In this document: positions 1 through 11,044 of the stretch, piece after piece
Layout: each line of letters begins with the position of its first letter
Numbering within the stretch: the stretch's first letter is position 1
Assembly: GCA_010015655.1 (NCBI GenBank)
Contig: ML976656.1
Location: 1,343,734 to 1,407,733, forward strand
Direction: 5' to 3'
DNA: 64,000 nucleotides
Source of the DNA: Bimuria novae-zelandiae CBS 107.79
Taxonomy: Eukaryota; Ascomycota; Dothideomycetes; Pleosporales; Didymosphaeriaceae
Notes under the pieces: generated by a model
Database searches by the model: none
What the model was told of the DNA's origin: nothing
Seen by the model: the letters and a program-made list of their open reading frames with translations, nothing else
Program-made: the position numbers and the translations under genes

Positions 1-2089
1 ACCACATATCTGATTTTTATGAAATTCAAAAGTCCTATAGATTTAGACCGTAGAATCAAGAAAATCCGAAAAGTATCAAAATCTATGGTGTTGTTATGGA
101 GATGCAGGCCACTAATCTATTTTAACGATGTTTAACGTTGCAAGCGTCTCAGCGCGATACCTCCTACGGTTACGTCGCCACCTGCAGCTAGCAGCTAGGC
201 TATCTATTAATTGCAAAACTCTATAGTATCTTGTCCCTTAAATCGTAGCAGCGTCGTGCTATCTTAGCCCGCTGCCTTGAATCGCGTAAGGTGGATGAAG
301 CTTGTTTTAGTCGCCTCGAACTGGGCCCCGCTGGTGCGCTCCCACTTTTCCAGCATTAGCACTACTTCGTCTTAAACTATCCGCGTGTTCTCCTCTGCCG
401 ACGGTCCCATGACCTATACTAAGTAGTTATCTACGAACGCTATTAAGCTACTATGTCGTGGTGCGCTCTGCACTAGGTTGGCGTTAAAGAATAGGAAGAG
501 GATCGGAGCAAGCGCTGATCCCTAGGGGAGACCAGCCTGCGGAAGCCTCTATACTTCTGTCGTCGTGCCGTTAACGAGGATGCACGCCTGTCGCTCCGTG
601 CAAAAGTCCTACACCCACCGCACGATTGTCTCCGGGATCTGTCGCTGCCGCAGTCGTCTAATCTCTAGCTCAGTGGCCACGTTGTTGTACGCTCCCTTAA
701 CGTCGAACGACACTAGCGACAGCGTCTTCTTCCCGCGCCACGCCTTAAACACGTCCTTGTAGAGGTACGATAGCGTATGCATCGTCGCCCGCTACTTGCG
801 CGCGCCAAAGTGCGTCTTTGGCAGGAGGCTATACTCCTCCACTAGGTACGCTATTCGCTCAGCTACCAGCGACTCCAGCACCTTGCCCAGCGTCGGAAGC
901 AGCGAGATGGGCCGATAGTTGTTGGCAATAGTGTAGTCCTTTTGCTTTAGCTTCTGCAGCGGCACGATCTTTACTACCTTCTATGCCTTTAGCACCTTTC
1001 CTGTTTCGAGCGAGCGCGCGAATAGCTGCGTGATCTCTTCGCCTAAGACTAGCTATAGCTCTCTCTACACCCGCGCTGGCAGTCCGTCTCTCCCTAGCGC
1101 CTTATCTAGGCTCGCCCTAAACACCGCTACTTTCACCTTGTGCTTAGTAATTAGCTCGTAGTGTAGTTAGTTATACGTTATTATTATCTTCTCCTACTCG
1201 CATGGTGGCGGACTTAAAAAGAACGCCTAAAGTAACTTTCTTCTAATCTTATTGTCTTCCGTAGTAATGCCTCCCTCTAGGCTAGTCTTCTAAATTAGTA
1301 GCACCCTAGCAAACGAGCTACTTACTTGCGAATCTAGGTACTTAGCTACCTTCCACACGTTATTGCTATTATTAAGGAAAGCTTCCTAGTATTGCTTACA
1401 GTGCTATTAGATTATCTAGTAGAAGAGTCTCTTCGCCCTTGTTACCGTGCTACGCAGCTTTGCATTCTCTCTCCCTTGTTATTACATCGCATATGCTTGG
1501 TTCCGCTAGTATGTATACGACTTCCTTAGCGCCGTAAGGTCCTCGTTCCACCACCGCTTCATGTACGGCGACGGTCGCGCCCTCGGGCAGTGCGCCTCCA
1601 CCACCTTAGTTACCTACTACGTAAGCCGGCTCGCCATCTTGTCTATATCTTTAGACAGAAAGCCTGCTTCCTTCTCGTGCTTAACTGCTTGCCTAATCTT
1701 GTCCTATAGTGCATTCTTAAATAGTAGTCTCTCCTGTCTCTCTTGCCTCCCTACATCGATGCAGAAGCGCGTCTGTATAGCCTAGTAGTCTGACCCGTAC
1801 TCGTGCTCTTAGATTAAGCACTTAACTAAGTCTTTAGCTAACTTAGGTGTCGCAAGTATTAGGTTAATTATTAACAAGTGTCCCGCATCGCTAACGAACG
1901 TAGTTACACCTAATAGTAAAAGACTCTATAGTGCTAGCTCCGCTATAAAGTTAATAATTAGTCCACTTTCCTCTTAGCTTGTTATGCTGTTAATGTGGCT
2001 TTCTCCTTATAGCGGGTTGTGCCGGTTAAAGTCGCCGGCAACCACCATCGCCTTCTATGCAAGGTTAGGGTAGGAGCGGGTCGGCCATA
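1..2089 (-). pseudogene. LINE (non-LTR retrotransposon) ORF2 remnant, endonuclease plus reverse transcriptase
   Basis: The minus strand translates, through many TAG/TAA interruptions, into a LINE ORF2. The APE-type endonuclease motif AGDFNRHNPL is at about 2015-2048. Downstream come RWWNEDLT, the RT block YRPISLLPTLGKVLE (about 880-930), the block GLPQGSALAPILFLFFNA (about 480-540), and the RT catalytic box, read here as FVDN at about 421-440. The order and motifs fit fungal Tad1/I-like LINEs. The frame is still readable but broken, and ORF1 and the endonuclease N-terminus are missing beyond the pogo element at 2090. The 3' end lies outside the window. The FVDD-to-FVDN change and the TAG codons are consistent with RIP. 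It is certainly a LINE relic; the clade is inferred. Confidence 0.85.
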
Positions 2090-3895
2090 CGCCACACTAA
2101 GCTAGCCGATACGTAAGCTGGCCACCCGGGTAAGCTGGCCACCCCACCAAAACGCGACACCTGCACAAAACACGCCACATCTCTCCACAACGCTCATTAA
2201 TATGGACGCCCGTAAGCATGCTATACAATCAGCTATCAGAGATTTTAATGTAGGCATTTATTCTAGTTATTGCGCTGCGGCTACCGCGTACAGTGTTCCT
2301 TAATTAACCCTATCGACGCGCATTAATGGCGTATAAAACTAACGCGTTAGTCACTAACACCAGCAGCGTCTGACTCCTCTACAGGAGGACTTCCTAGTAG
2401 AATGGATCCTTGAAGAAGACGCACGCGCCTGCCCTCCCTTACACGCTCGCGCTCGAGAAATGGCTAATCGAATTCTACGTATAAATGGCGACAACCAGCC
2501 TATTAGCAAGCTCTGGCTCTCACACTTCCTCCGGCGCCAGCCACGCGTTGCCTCTGTAGTCGGCAGAAAGCTAGAGGCTCAGAGAGCTGATGCAGCGACA
2601 CCAGAGCAGCTACGCGCGTTCCTAGAGCTCTACGAACAGACTCGACGGCGGCTCAACATACGGGTGGAGAACACATACAATATGGATGAGACTGGCATTG
2701 CCCTAGGGGTATGTACCAACACTAGAGTACTCTCTAGTAGTCAGAAGAAGAAGGCTTATGTTCGCTCTCCAGAGAATCGCCAGTGGGTCTCTATAATCGA
2801 GTGTGTATCGGCGACAGGGCGGAAGCTACGCTGTGCGGTCATCTTCAAGGGCCAGAGCCTACAGACAACATGGTTCTCCTCGTCCCACGTACCTGACTGG
2901 ATCTACACTACCTCTGAGAACGGATGGACGTCAAAAGCGATAGGTGTTGAGTGGCTACAGCGCATATTCATACCTGAGACGGCTGTATCTGATGGCCAGC
3001 ACAGGCTCCTCATCCTCGACGGTCACGGCAGCCATATTGATATAGACTTCCTGTGGCTCTGCAAGCTGCATCGTATACAGCTCCTATATCTACCTGCGCA
3101 CACTTCACACGTCCTACAGCCTCTCGATCTCGCTCCTTTCTCTGTGATCAAGTCTAGCTACAGGCGTCAGATCCAGGAGCTCGCATCACTCAACGACGCT
3201 ACGCCTGTCAAGAAGGAGCGCTTTATCACCTGCTATTATTAAGCTAGGGAGGAAGGCTTCACAGAGCGTGTAATTCAAGCTGGCTAGCAGGCATCTAGTA
3301 TCTGCCCATTCAACATCAATCACGTGCTCAGCTCGTCGCAGGTCTCTCAGAGGCCTACTACGCCTACACGTCAGCAGCAGCCTCAGCAGCAGCTCCAGAG
3401 CTTCCTCTCTACTCCCCAGGGCCCTCACGATCTCTATATAGCGCAGCGCAGCGTCCAGAGCGTCGAGAATCCAGGTCGTACGACCCGGCTACTCCTACAG
3501 AAAGCAGGTAAGGCTCTAGCAGCTGCAAATGCTAGAGCTGCAGGCCTAGAAGCAGAGAAAAGACGACTTGAGCAGTAGCTAGAGATATCTACCTCTCAGC
3601 GTCAGCGTAAGCGCGTTCGAGTAGACCTAAATCAACGCTTTGCAAAGGTAGAGAGTATCAGGGAGGCTATGCGCGCAGCCGAGGCTTCAGCAGTTTAACC
3701 ACGTAGATCTACTATATTAAGTACCTTAGAAGCAGCTACTAGAGCTACAGTAGCTGCAGCGCTTGAATCTATGTGTAGTTAATGGCAATCATAAGAAGCG
3801 TTGTTGAGAAATCGTGTGTTTTGTGCAGGTGTCGTGTTTTGGTGGGGTGGCCAGCTTACCCGGGTGGCCAGCTTACGTATCGGCTAGCTTAGTGG
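2090..3895 (+). mobile_element. pogo/Fot1-type DNA transposon, about 1.8 kb, lightly RIPed
   Basis: An inverted repeat of about 78 bp begins CACTAAGCTAGCCGATACGT near 2095, and its reverse complement ends at 3894. The two arms differ by about one mismatch over most of their length. Each arm itself carries the doubled phrase AAGCTGGCCACCC...AAGCTGGCCACCCC. TA dinucleotides lie at 2088-2089 and 3896-3897, as expected for a pogo/Tc1 target duplication, but the outermost few bases of the two ends do not match exactly, so the limits are good to about 5 bp. The interior encodes a CENP-B/DDE_1-type transposase on the plus strand. Confidence 0.85.
2202..3782 (+). pseudogene. pogo/Fot1 transposase (HTH_Tnp_Tc5 + DDE_1) with nonsense codons
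   Basis: One frame runs from ATG at 2202 to TAA at 3780-3782 (527 codons), interrupted by eight in-frame stops: four at about 2301-2360, then 3239, about 3286, 3576 and 3696. All eight are TAA or TAG, never TGA, consistent with CAA/CAG codons after CpA-to-TpA mutation. Recognisable parts are an N-terminal helix-turn-helix, NMDETGIALGV (first catalytic Asp), LLILDGHGSHIDIDF (second Asp), and LPAHTSHVLQPLDLAPFS. The C-terminus is Gln-rich with a basic coiled-coil tail. The stretch 2460-3238 remains open and has normal GC. The element looks recently active and only lightly mutated compared with the others in the window. Confidence 0.85.
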
Positions 3896-4129
3896 TAAGA
3901 GAACACCGTTGCCTCCGCAACATGCTTACACATCAGCCTATAGCTACTCCCTCTTAATGTACTATCGTGTACATCTTTCCCTTCGCTGCTGTTTGCTTAT
4001 CATTGTAGATAGACAAGAGAGAAAAAGCCATATACGCTTCCTATCTTCGCGGGTCCCTGGTTCTATAACTAGATATCATAAAAGCCAAATACTGAAGTTC
4101 AAATCACTAAACTTCTCCCATCTCTCGTA

Positions 4130-4501
4130 CTAGGGCCGAGTAATGCTGGGAGCACGCTGCTGTGGTTGGATGCTCAACACCAAGCTTGAGCTGGTACCCG
4201 CGGGTAGCCTCTCGTACAAGGGCAAAGCTACCTCGTACTGACGCTGCCGATAGAAAAGAAAAGCCAGGTCGTCTGCGCTGGTCAGCGTGTCGGGGTGGTC
4301 CATCCCTAGCGCCTTCTCTCTCCCATCTAGCGCTCGCTGGTTCATCTCCTCCGCCACCTCGTACTTCCCCTGATACTGCAGCACGCTCGCCAGGTTGCTC
4401 ACGCTGGTCAGCGTGTCGGGGTGGTCCTTCCTCATCGTCTCTCCTGTCCCCTCCAGCGGTCGTCGGTCCATCGCTATAGTTGCCGCATGATTATACAACA
4501 A
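4130..4501 (-). pseudogene. TPR-repeat fragment of NLR/kinesin-light-chain type
   Basis: A 123-codon open stretch holds about two tetratricopeptide units of the fungal TPR_12 kind, with DHPDTLTSVSNLASVLQYQG followed by KYEVAEEMNQRALDGREKAL and DHPDTLTSADDLA. Repeats of this kind form the C-terminal ligand-sensing half of many fungal NB-ARC/SesB receptors. No start, upstream receptor domain or full repeat array is present, and the C-terminal residues after the second unit do not continue the pattern. It is a piece only. A decayed SesB/NB-ARC gene lies about 2.4 kb away on the opposite strand, so both may come from one dismantled NLR locus; that is inference. Confidence 0.6.
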
Positions 4502-4613
4502 ACGGCTTCTTGCTTGAGCACTATAATTCTTAGGGTCGTAGAGAGGTGTTTCAGTTTATCAGATTTTTAACATAGAGCGCTGGGTAGGTGGAGAAGAGAT
4601 ATAATGATAGCTA

Positions 4614-6566
4614 TCAAAATTCCGCTGTTGCAATTCTTCTCCCAGAAAGGCCCAAAGAGTCTTGATTTTCCAAGTCCGTTCCATACGCGTTCTCTGAGGG
4701 TGTGTCATCAAAGTGTGACATTGTCACGGGTCTTGATATTGATGGGTCCACTTGCTTTACTCGAAAAGGATGAGGTATCCGGTATTCCGAGCCAGATTCC
4801 ATTCCACCTACATCAATCAGCTTTTGTCCGGGGCACCTAGCAGTATGGTACAAATTGTGACTACTCACCTAAAGAAAGTTGTAGCCAATCGACTACCACA
4901 GGAATCCATACAGCCATAGACACAATTTGGCCGAAGCTCCAGTCGTGAGAAACCATATCGGCGGAGTAGTAACTGTAGAGACTGGAGGTCACTTGACCTA
5001 GGATGTAAAAGCTTGTACTAATCATGCCCACGAAGATCAAAAGCCTGGCAAGCTTATAGACTGTTCTTCCACCTGGCTTGACTAAAGCTGCAGTTTTCCG
5101 CTTGCTCAAGTGTGCCACAAAACGCTTTAAGCTGCGTTGAACCTTGGCATAAGGAAGTGAATATGATCGATCTTTGGCACGCGGAAGTCGCAGATTGAAG
5201 ATGTGGTCTAGGATGAAGAAGAGGAGAACGAGGCCATAGAGATAGAATACCCAAGTGGTGGATATACCGTGCCATGGAGGATCGCGTCCGGTAAGTTTTA
5301 TCGAGCAGAGTGAAAACGGATCTGTGTTATTGTAGCGGGCGTTCTCGTTATCTGGGTTAGTGAAGAAACGGTCCGGAATTCTAAAGATATCGGGGTCGAA
5401 AAACACATTAAACGATAGAGTTGATGTTGCGACCGTCAGGAGGAGGATATACCAGGATCGCTTCTCCAGGATACAAAGACAGTAAAGGATGAGCGTCGGG
5501 GCCACGACCCCTAGCGTTGCAACAACGCGGACGACCGTTATAGTTGCCTCCCTCTGTGCGACCGTACCTTCTGCCCTGTTGCGATGGAGCGTTGTCTTAC
5601 TCGCAATCTGGATAGCCATCATGTAGTAGCATTGAGCTTTTTGAAAGTCAACTAGGCTAGTGATGAAGGCCGCCACAAGATTCTTGACTCGACTTCCAAA
5701 TGGCTTCTGCTCCAGCCCTATTTGTATCGAGGAGGTTTCTTCGTTCTCGCCGGAGCGCTGTCCAGTGGAAGAAGGCGGTGCGCGTTTCTTGGTTGTTTGT
5801 CGGAACAAGGCTGCTGCCATAGGTGTGACGAAACAAATGCCCACTTGGATGAAGTATGCCGTCCAGACCTTGAAGGATAATTAGTTACATGCTATCTTTT
5901 GGGTTGGAAGTATGCTCTTACCCCTATGCCTATAATATCTGGACTTATTTTGAGTGGTGAAGAGGCATTCACACAATTAGCACGCAGACATTCTGCAGCT
6001 CCTTTTAAATTAAGTGTTGCATTGTTTCGAATCAAAGTTTGCAGGTCACACGTACGTCTTCTGCTGCTTGTATCGGCTAGGTAGCTCGCAAAGGTCCTTG
6101 TCATGTTGGAGACCGCTGTGACCCCGTCTTTGTAGATGCCGTATTCCGCGGCAAGGTTTAAATCACTCGGCGGTGCGTTTGAGAGCCCTAAAGATATGAA
6201 AGGCATTGTTAAGCAGCTGATGGCGCGGCCGAAGGAGTCAAATGGAGAAGAGACGCATATTTGCAAGAGGTCTGTCCTCAACTCATTTTTCAATGGGAAA
6301 TCCCATATCACCCTGCTGGCTCCAGGGAAACTTGAAGTGGCGTCGATCGGAATGTTGGGATTCCATAGGGAGACATTTTGCTGAAAGTTCGAATAGAAGA
6401 GTTCTGGATCATTGATAATATCGCTCTCCGTTGACAGGTTGTATGCGCGGGCGACTCCAGAGCGAAAGGCTTCTTGAAACACTGCTTGTGCTTGATCACC
6501 CATACTCCAAAGCTGCCAATTTGTTGCGCGAAGACAACACGGGGAGAGATATGAAAGAGGTCGCAT
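4614..6566 (-). CDS. multispan membrane protein, three exons, function unknown
   Basis: Exons 6566-5922, 5868-4869 and 4807-4614 join in frame to give about 612 residues. Intron 1 runs from GTAAGA to TTCAAG with a CTAAT branch-like site. Intron 2 runs from GTGAGT to GATGTAG with CTGAT. The first 215 residues are extracellular-like, with several Cys and N-glycosylation sequons. Exon 2 opens with the hydrophobic segment WTAYFIQVGICFVTPMAAAL and carries about six membrane segments in all. The C-terminal tail is Ser/Asp-rich. This layout (Cys-bearing ectodomain, then membrane bundle, then cytosolic tail) is common among uncharacterised ascomycete proteins, and I know no function. The start is uncertain because an upstream signal-peptide exon cannot be excluded. 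No internal stop or frameshift is seen, in contrast to the broken genes on both sides. Confidence 0.65.
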
Positions 6567-6927
6567 ACGCTCAAAGAAAGATTACTAAAACGCAAAAAAG
6601 TTCAGTGCAAGAATTTTGTGAGATGTAAAGCGTGGTTGCGCAACGGAGAAGGCAGACGTGGCACACTTTGGCGTGCTGCGCCGATCAATCAGTCGGTGGC
6701 TGCCTAAGCGCCCCGCAGTCGAGGCTGAGCTCGATGCCGCATCACCACCCCGCTGCGCAGCGACCATGACCTGCCCACAGCCCTCTTCTCGATGCACATG
6801 CAAACTCGCCAGTCTGCAGCCGACGCATCAGTCGCTGCGCATCTTCCCATACACGCATGGTCATACATCGCCTCGGCCTTACAAGGCTGTCGGGCAGCGA
6901 TGACCAGACCCGCCTGAAGTACGATGA

Positions 6928-8270
6928 TGTCTTCTTCGCGCGACGTCCGCTGACCCTCGCAGTGTTGTATTGGTCCACGGCCTGCGAGGACGTCCGGAAG
7001 ACACATGGTCGACCGCGACAGCCGCAAGCAACGACAACACCACACCCAAAGAGCGCAAGAGCTTGAAGTCGCTGTTCAAGCGCAAAGCGATCATCACAGA
7101 ACAGGCACCAGCCTCGTCACCAGTACAGGTCTTCTGGCCGAAGCGGTTCCTAGCGCCAGACGTCCCCCAGGCCAGCGTATGGACATACGGGTACAACGCA
7201 GACGTCATTGGTGGCCTGTTCCAGGCGAACAAGACCAGCATCTCCCAGCACGGCCGGGACTTATTTATTATACTCGAAAGGGAGATTGAGAACAATATAC
7301 GGCTACAAGCGTCTGCTGGTATCATACATATCTGACAGCGTAGAAACCGATTGTATTTGTAATACACAGCCTAGGAGGCATCATTCTCAAGGATGTAATA
7401 CTTAAAAACCCCCAGCTTACTGAAATGTCTACTTGCCACTCCTAGGCCATCTGCCGATCAGAAGCGATTCGTAACCGGACAAAGCCCATCATCTTCCTCG
7501 GAACGCTGGGTGGGGCCAGATCGCCTGGAATCTGGCACGCCTCACGCTGCAGGATTCGAACAAGGTGCTGAAGGCGCTGGAAGTGAACAGCGAAGTGCTG
7601 GACAACATCCACGAAGAGTTCAAGACGATTGTATTCGATGGGGGCATCGAAGTCCATTCCTTCCAGGAAGCACGCGGGATATCCGGCATGAAGGGACTGG
7701 ATGGAAAGGTATGTCCAACACTATGACCACCAGCCTTGAACTGCACTAACGAGCCAAGGTCGTGGACGACTTCTCGTCCAAGCTCGACCTTCCGCGGACG
7801 CTCGAAATAGTAGAGAGCATCGATGCGAACCACATGCAGATGGCCAGATACAGCAGCAGAGACGAGCAGGGATATCGTGCCATCTGCAGCCTCCTGAAGA
7901 GCTTTGTCTGCCAGGAGCTTGGAGATCAGGAGATTGCGACCGCTGGGACGACGGACGAGTCTTGTATGTAAATAGTTGTGAATTTAAATAACATAGAAGG
8001 CTTACAGGTCCGCTCCAGCAATCCCCACGCTGTTCACAGTCCCTTTTTCCCGAGACGACCATTTCGTTGGCCGCGAAGACGTCATCGCAGACATCTCCTT
8101 AAAGCGAGCAGCCTCGCCGAACCACAGCCGTATAGCTCTTGTTGGGCTAGGAGGTGTCGGGTGAGTGATGGCCCGCGGCATGCTCTTCGACTAGACAATT
8201 GCTATGTCAGCGCACGTGATTCCAGGCTGGAGAATGTGGCGAAGGAAGCGTGGCTGGAAATTTAGGTAGG
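6928..8270 (+). pseudogene. NLR-type immune receptor remnant: SesB-like hydrolase plus truncated NB-ARC
   Basis: The frame from 6928 reads SVVLVHGLRGRPEDTW, VFWPKRFLAPDVPQA, VWTYGYNADVIGGLFQ and SISQHGRDL, the signature of the SesB-like serine hydrolase domain at the N-terminus of fungal NOD-like receptors. The nucleophile elbow HSLGG is at about 7355-7372 but in another frame, flanked by TAG codons at 7341 and 7443 (probably CAG originally). The FLGT-PHRG block near 7500 is deleted with a frameshift. The domain then continues LARLTLQDSNKVLKALEV, with an intron at about 7709-7759 (GTATGT...CACTAAC...AAG) and another at about 7963-8009. At about 8040-8160 the NB-ARC entry appears (HFVGREDVIADI, ALVGLGGVG), ending exactly at the P-loop before its Lys-Ser/Thr, where GTGAGT follows. 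The nucleotide-binding core and C-terminal repeats are gone. Nonfunctional. Confidence 0.8.
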
Positions 8271-10109
8271 TTAAGTTGCGCCACCTTATAAGCGAGCTTT
8301 ATAAGATACTATACTTACATAATGTATAGAAAGCTTCTAGCACTAACTAGAAATATAATAGCGCCTACCTAGAAAGTACTTATTAGCTAGATAAATTTGC
8401 TTGCGACAGCGCGCACAAGGCTAGTAATAACTTCCAAGCCTTATAGGGAGGTTTTGAGGCTAAGATAATACTATTCTGCGAGAATTTAGAGCGACAAAGG
8501 CTTAAGGTTGGCGTTGTAGGAAGTAAAGTCTATTACGTTACAAAAGAATGCGCTGTATAAATCAGGCTCGGAGGCGACTATGCGAACGTAATTTTTAGGA
8601 AAGGGTAGATTATAGAGATCTAGCATTAGCTATAACAGACTAATTTTATAGAATTATAGCAATACTCGTTGCGCGCATAAGTTTTCCAGTTACTAAAAGT
8701 TAAAGTACCAATAATTTGTCCGGTCATAGGGGGTGTCCGGTAACCCAGGGAGGGATGTTAGTCCTATACAGTTAAAAGAGTAGAATACCTAGTATAGTAA
8801 GAAAACTACTCTTAAAGAACTTAAGAATCTTGTAAGAACCTTAACTAAGCTACTACGTTAGACTATTAAGAGAAGTTTACTAAGCTATATTAAAATTATA
8901 ATAAAAAACTCCTAATAGGATTCTACTATAATATCCCCTAAATTAGCTTTTATTAGGGCCTAAAGGAGGCTTTATAATGCCTATCTTACTAAGATAAGAA
9001 ACCTAGCTAAATAAAAGTATCTAAGACAAGGGCAAAAATAACATTATTAAGGGATAAAATTAAGTATTAAGAAAGAAAGTTAAAAAAGAATTTTAAAAAA
9101 GTAACTTAAAAATTCTTAAAACTACTAGGGATAATAAGGGAACTAAATAATTCTTATAATAATAAGAAATAACCCTTATGAAAAAAGGGAGCCTTAGAAG
9201 TAAACTAAAAATAAAACGAAGAAAAGAACTAGGCAAAAGTAGTATTTTTAGCTACTAAAGAAATAGTAAAACTTTTCTTAATAACGTCTAGGTCTTCTTC
9301 TTTACCCTCTAATATATTACTAGAATTAGGGAAACTATTATTATTTTTACTTAAGCGCTTCTTAATTATAATAGCCTAAAACTACTAGTGTAAGCCCTAA
9401 TAAGCTTAAGTAGGCATATTAGCTTCCGCAAGGACATTATCTATTACCTAAAAACTATTTATTATAATATTCTTATCTACTACTACGAACTTACTAGAGA
9501 GCTATATAATATTAGCTTTAAAAAATAGCTTTAGTATCTAAAATGAACTTACAAAAGGGTTTTTATACTTTTAATAAAATACTTTAAAGTTAGTAGTATA
9601 AACTTAAAAAAGATTAAAAATCTTTTTAACCGTAATAGCGATGCGCTCTAAGAGCTAAATAGGTTTAAAAAAAGGTAATAAGGCCTAACGTAGTAGTAGT
9701 CTTTCTTTTAAAGGAGGTATTGTTGAATGGGCTATACTAAGCCAAGTATATCGCGATATGATAGGGCTAGATAGTTGTACGATGGTACGGGTGAGAAAAG
9801 GGTCTGGTATTCAAGTCTTGTCTGTCTATTCTACGTACGGAGGAAAGGGGGTTATAAGAATTAATGCTCGCGCACGGTGACTATGGTCTGTGCCTTTGCC
9901 TGTGCGGTATTACATAACCATTGTCACCTGTCTTAAGACATCGCATTAGGTAGCTGCCTGTACTGCGTACGGACAGGTATAGTAATTAATAATAATAACC
10001 TTACAAGTAGAATAGAACGCGTTAAGGTTAGTAAAAAAAGTTTTTTACTTTTAGCTACTTTTTCAAATCTTATTTATAAGGTAGTCTGCACTAATAATTA
10101 TAATATTAG
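8271..10109. other. AT-rich, RIP-degraded sequence without a readable gene
   Basis: Composition drops sharply after about 8275 and both strands fill with TAA/TAG. I see no readable domain. The phrase GGTGTCCGGTAACCC near 8728 resembles the terminal repeats of fungal DNA transposons, but no partner was found. The stretch 9721-9990 is closer to normal composition and is listed separately as an LTR candidate. Probably layered dead transposons. Confidence 0.6.
9721..9990 (+). repeat. possible copia-type LTR or solo LTR
   Basis: The block begins TGTTGAATGGGCTATAC, a start typical of fungal Ty1/copia LTRs, and stands out by its near-normal base composition inside AT-rich DNA. A phrase inside it (TGTCTATTCTACG, then GGAGGAAAGGG) resembles the non-AT-rich patch at 58,430-58,460. 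No clean 3' terminus ending in CA, no second copy in direct orientation nearby, and no target duplication was found. The end coordinate is approximate. Confidence 0.25.
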
Positions 10110-11044
10110 TAACGTATATCACGAGCGAGTGGCCGATACGGGCGAGTGGCCGAACGTGCCAAGCCCCCACCAAAACGTACTATCACCTATAGTACAACGC
10201 AATTTCTTAATAACATAATACTCTATTACTATTAAATAAAGCCTAGATATAGCTTGCACTTTAGGCTATTAAAACGTAATACTTTTAGTTACACGCGCTA
10301 CAGCAATTTACAAAGTCTTTAAAAAAACGCTAAGGCGAAGACGCGCTAAAATTACCTTTACTTAACTTAGCCACGCGAGGATTCCTGCCCTAGCTTGCTA
10401 CTATTAAAGATATAGCTAATTCTTAATTAGCTAAGTAGTATTATAACGCTATTAGCTAGAACTAGGCTTTAATTTTTATTAAGCGTTAGCTAGAGCTTAT
10501 AGTAGAGTTTAATTAAAAGTATAACTATAAGAGAGCCCTCTGCGATGATCTTAATATTATATAAGGCTAGTTCACGCTTATAGAGAATACTAATGCCAAG
10601 CATAATATCCTAGATAAGGATACCTTTAACTTTAATAAATCTAGCTTTATAATAGGCATAATATTAACTAAGGTAGTAATTATAAGCTTTAAGCGTTAAG
10701 GATTGCTAAAGAGCGTGTAGTAAGATAATTAAAAGTAAACTATAGTTATCTAAGGCATTAATATAATAGGCTAGGCAATCCCGCCCTTCTTTATCTTCGC
10801 AGGTAAGTACTACCTCTCTTCTTAGTATAAAGAGGAGGGTCTACCTTATAACTAGGTTATTCTAGTCTCTAAGAACAGCTAGATAATAAATAAGCTTAGT
10901 CTATAGTAGCTAAAGTACTTTAATAAGTATATAAAGAGGCGTACTATTAGCACCGCACGTTTACTTATTATTAATAGCTATAAGAGCTATAATTTGCTTA
11001 AATTCTAGCAGTACTATAAGGAAAATAAGATTATCACTCTCTAT

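Noticed and set aside
3880..4105. tRNA- or SINE-like signals: TAGCTTAGTGGTAAGAG (A-box-like) and GTTCAAATC (B-box-like)
   Set aside because: They are about 200 bp apart, the first lies partly in the pogo terminal repeat, and no cloverleaf stems can be drawn.
7495..7520. FLGTLGG read as a hydrolase nucleophile elbow that lost its serine
   Set aside because: The true elbow HSLGG is about 140 bp upstream. This phrase is the FLGT-PHRG block after a deletion.
8720..8745. GGTGTCCGGTAACCC as an inverted repeat end matching the 53,434 element
   Set aside because: Similar wording (GTGTCCG) but no partner and no extended match.
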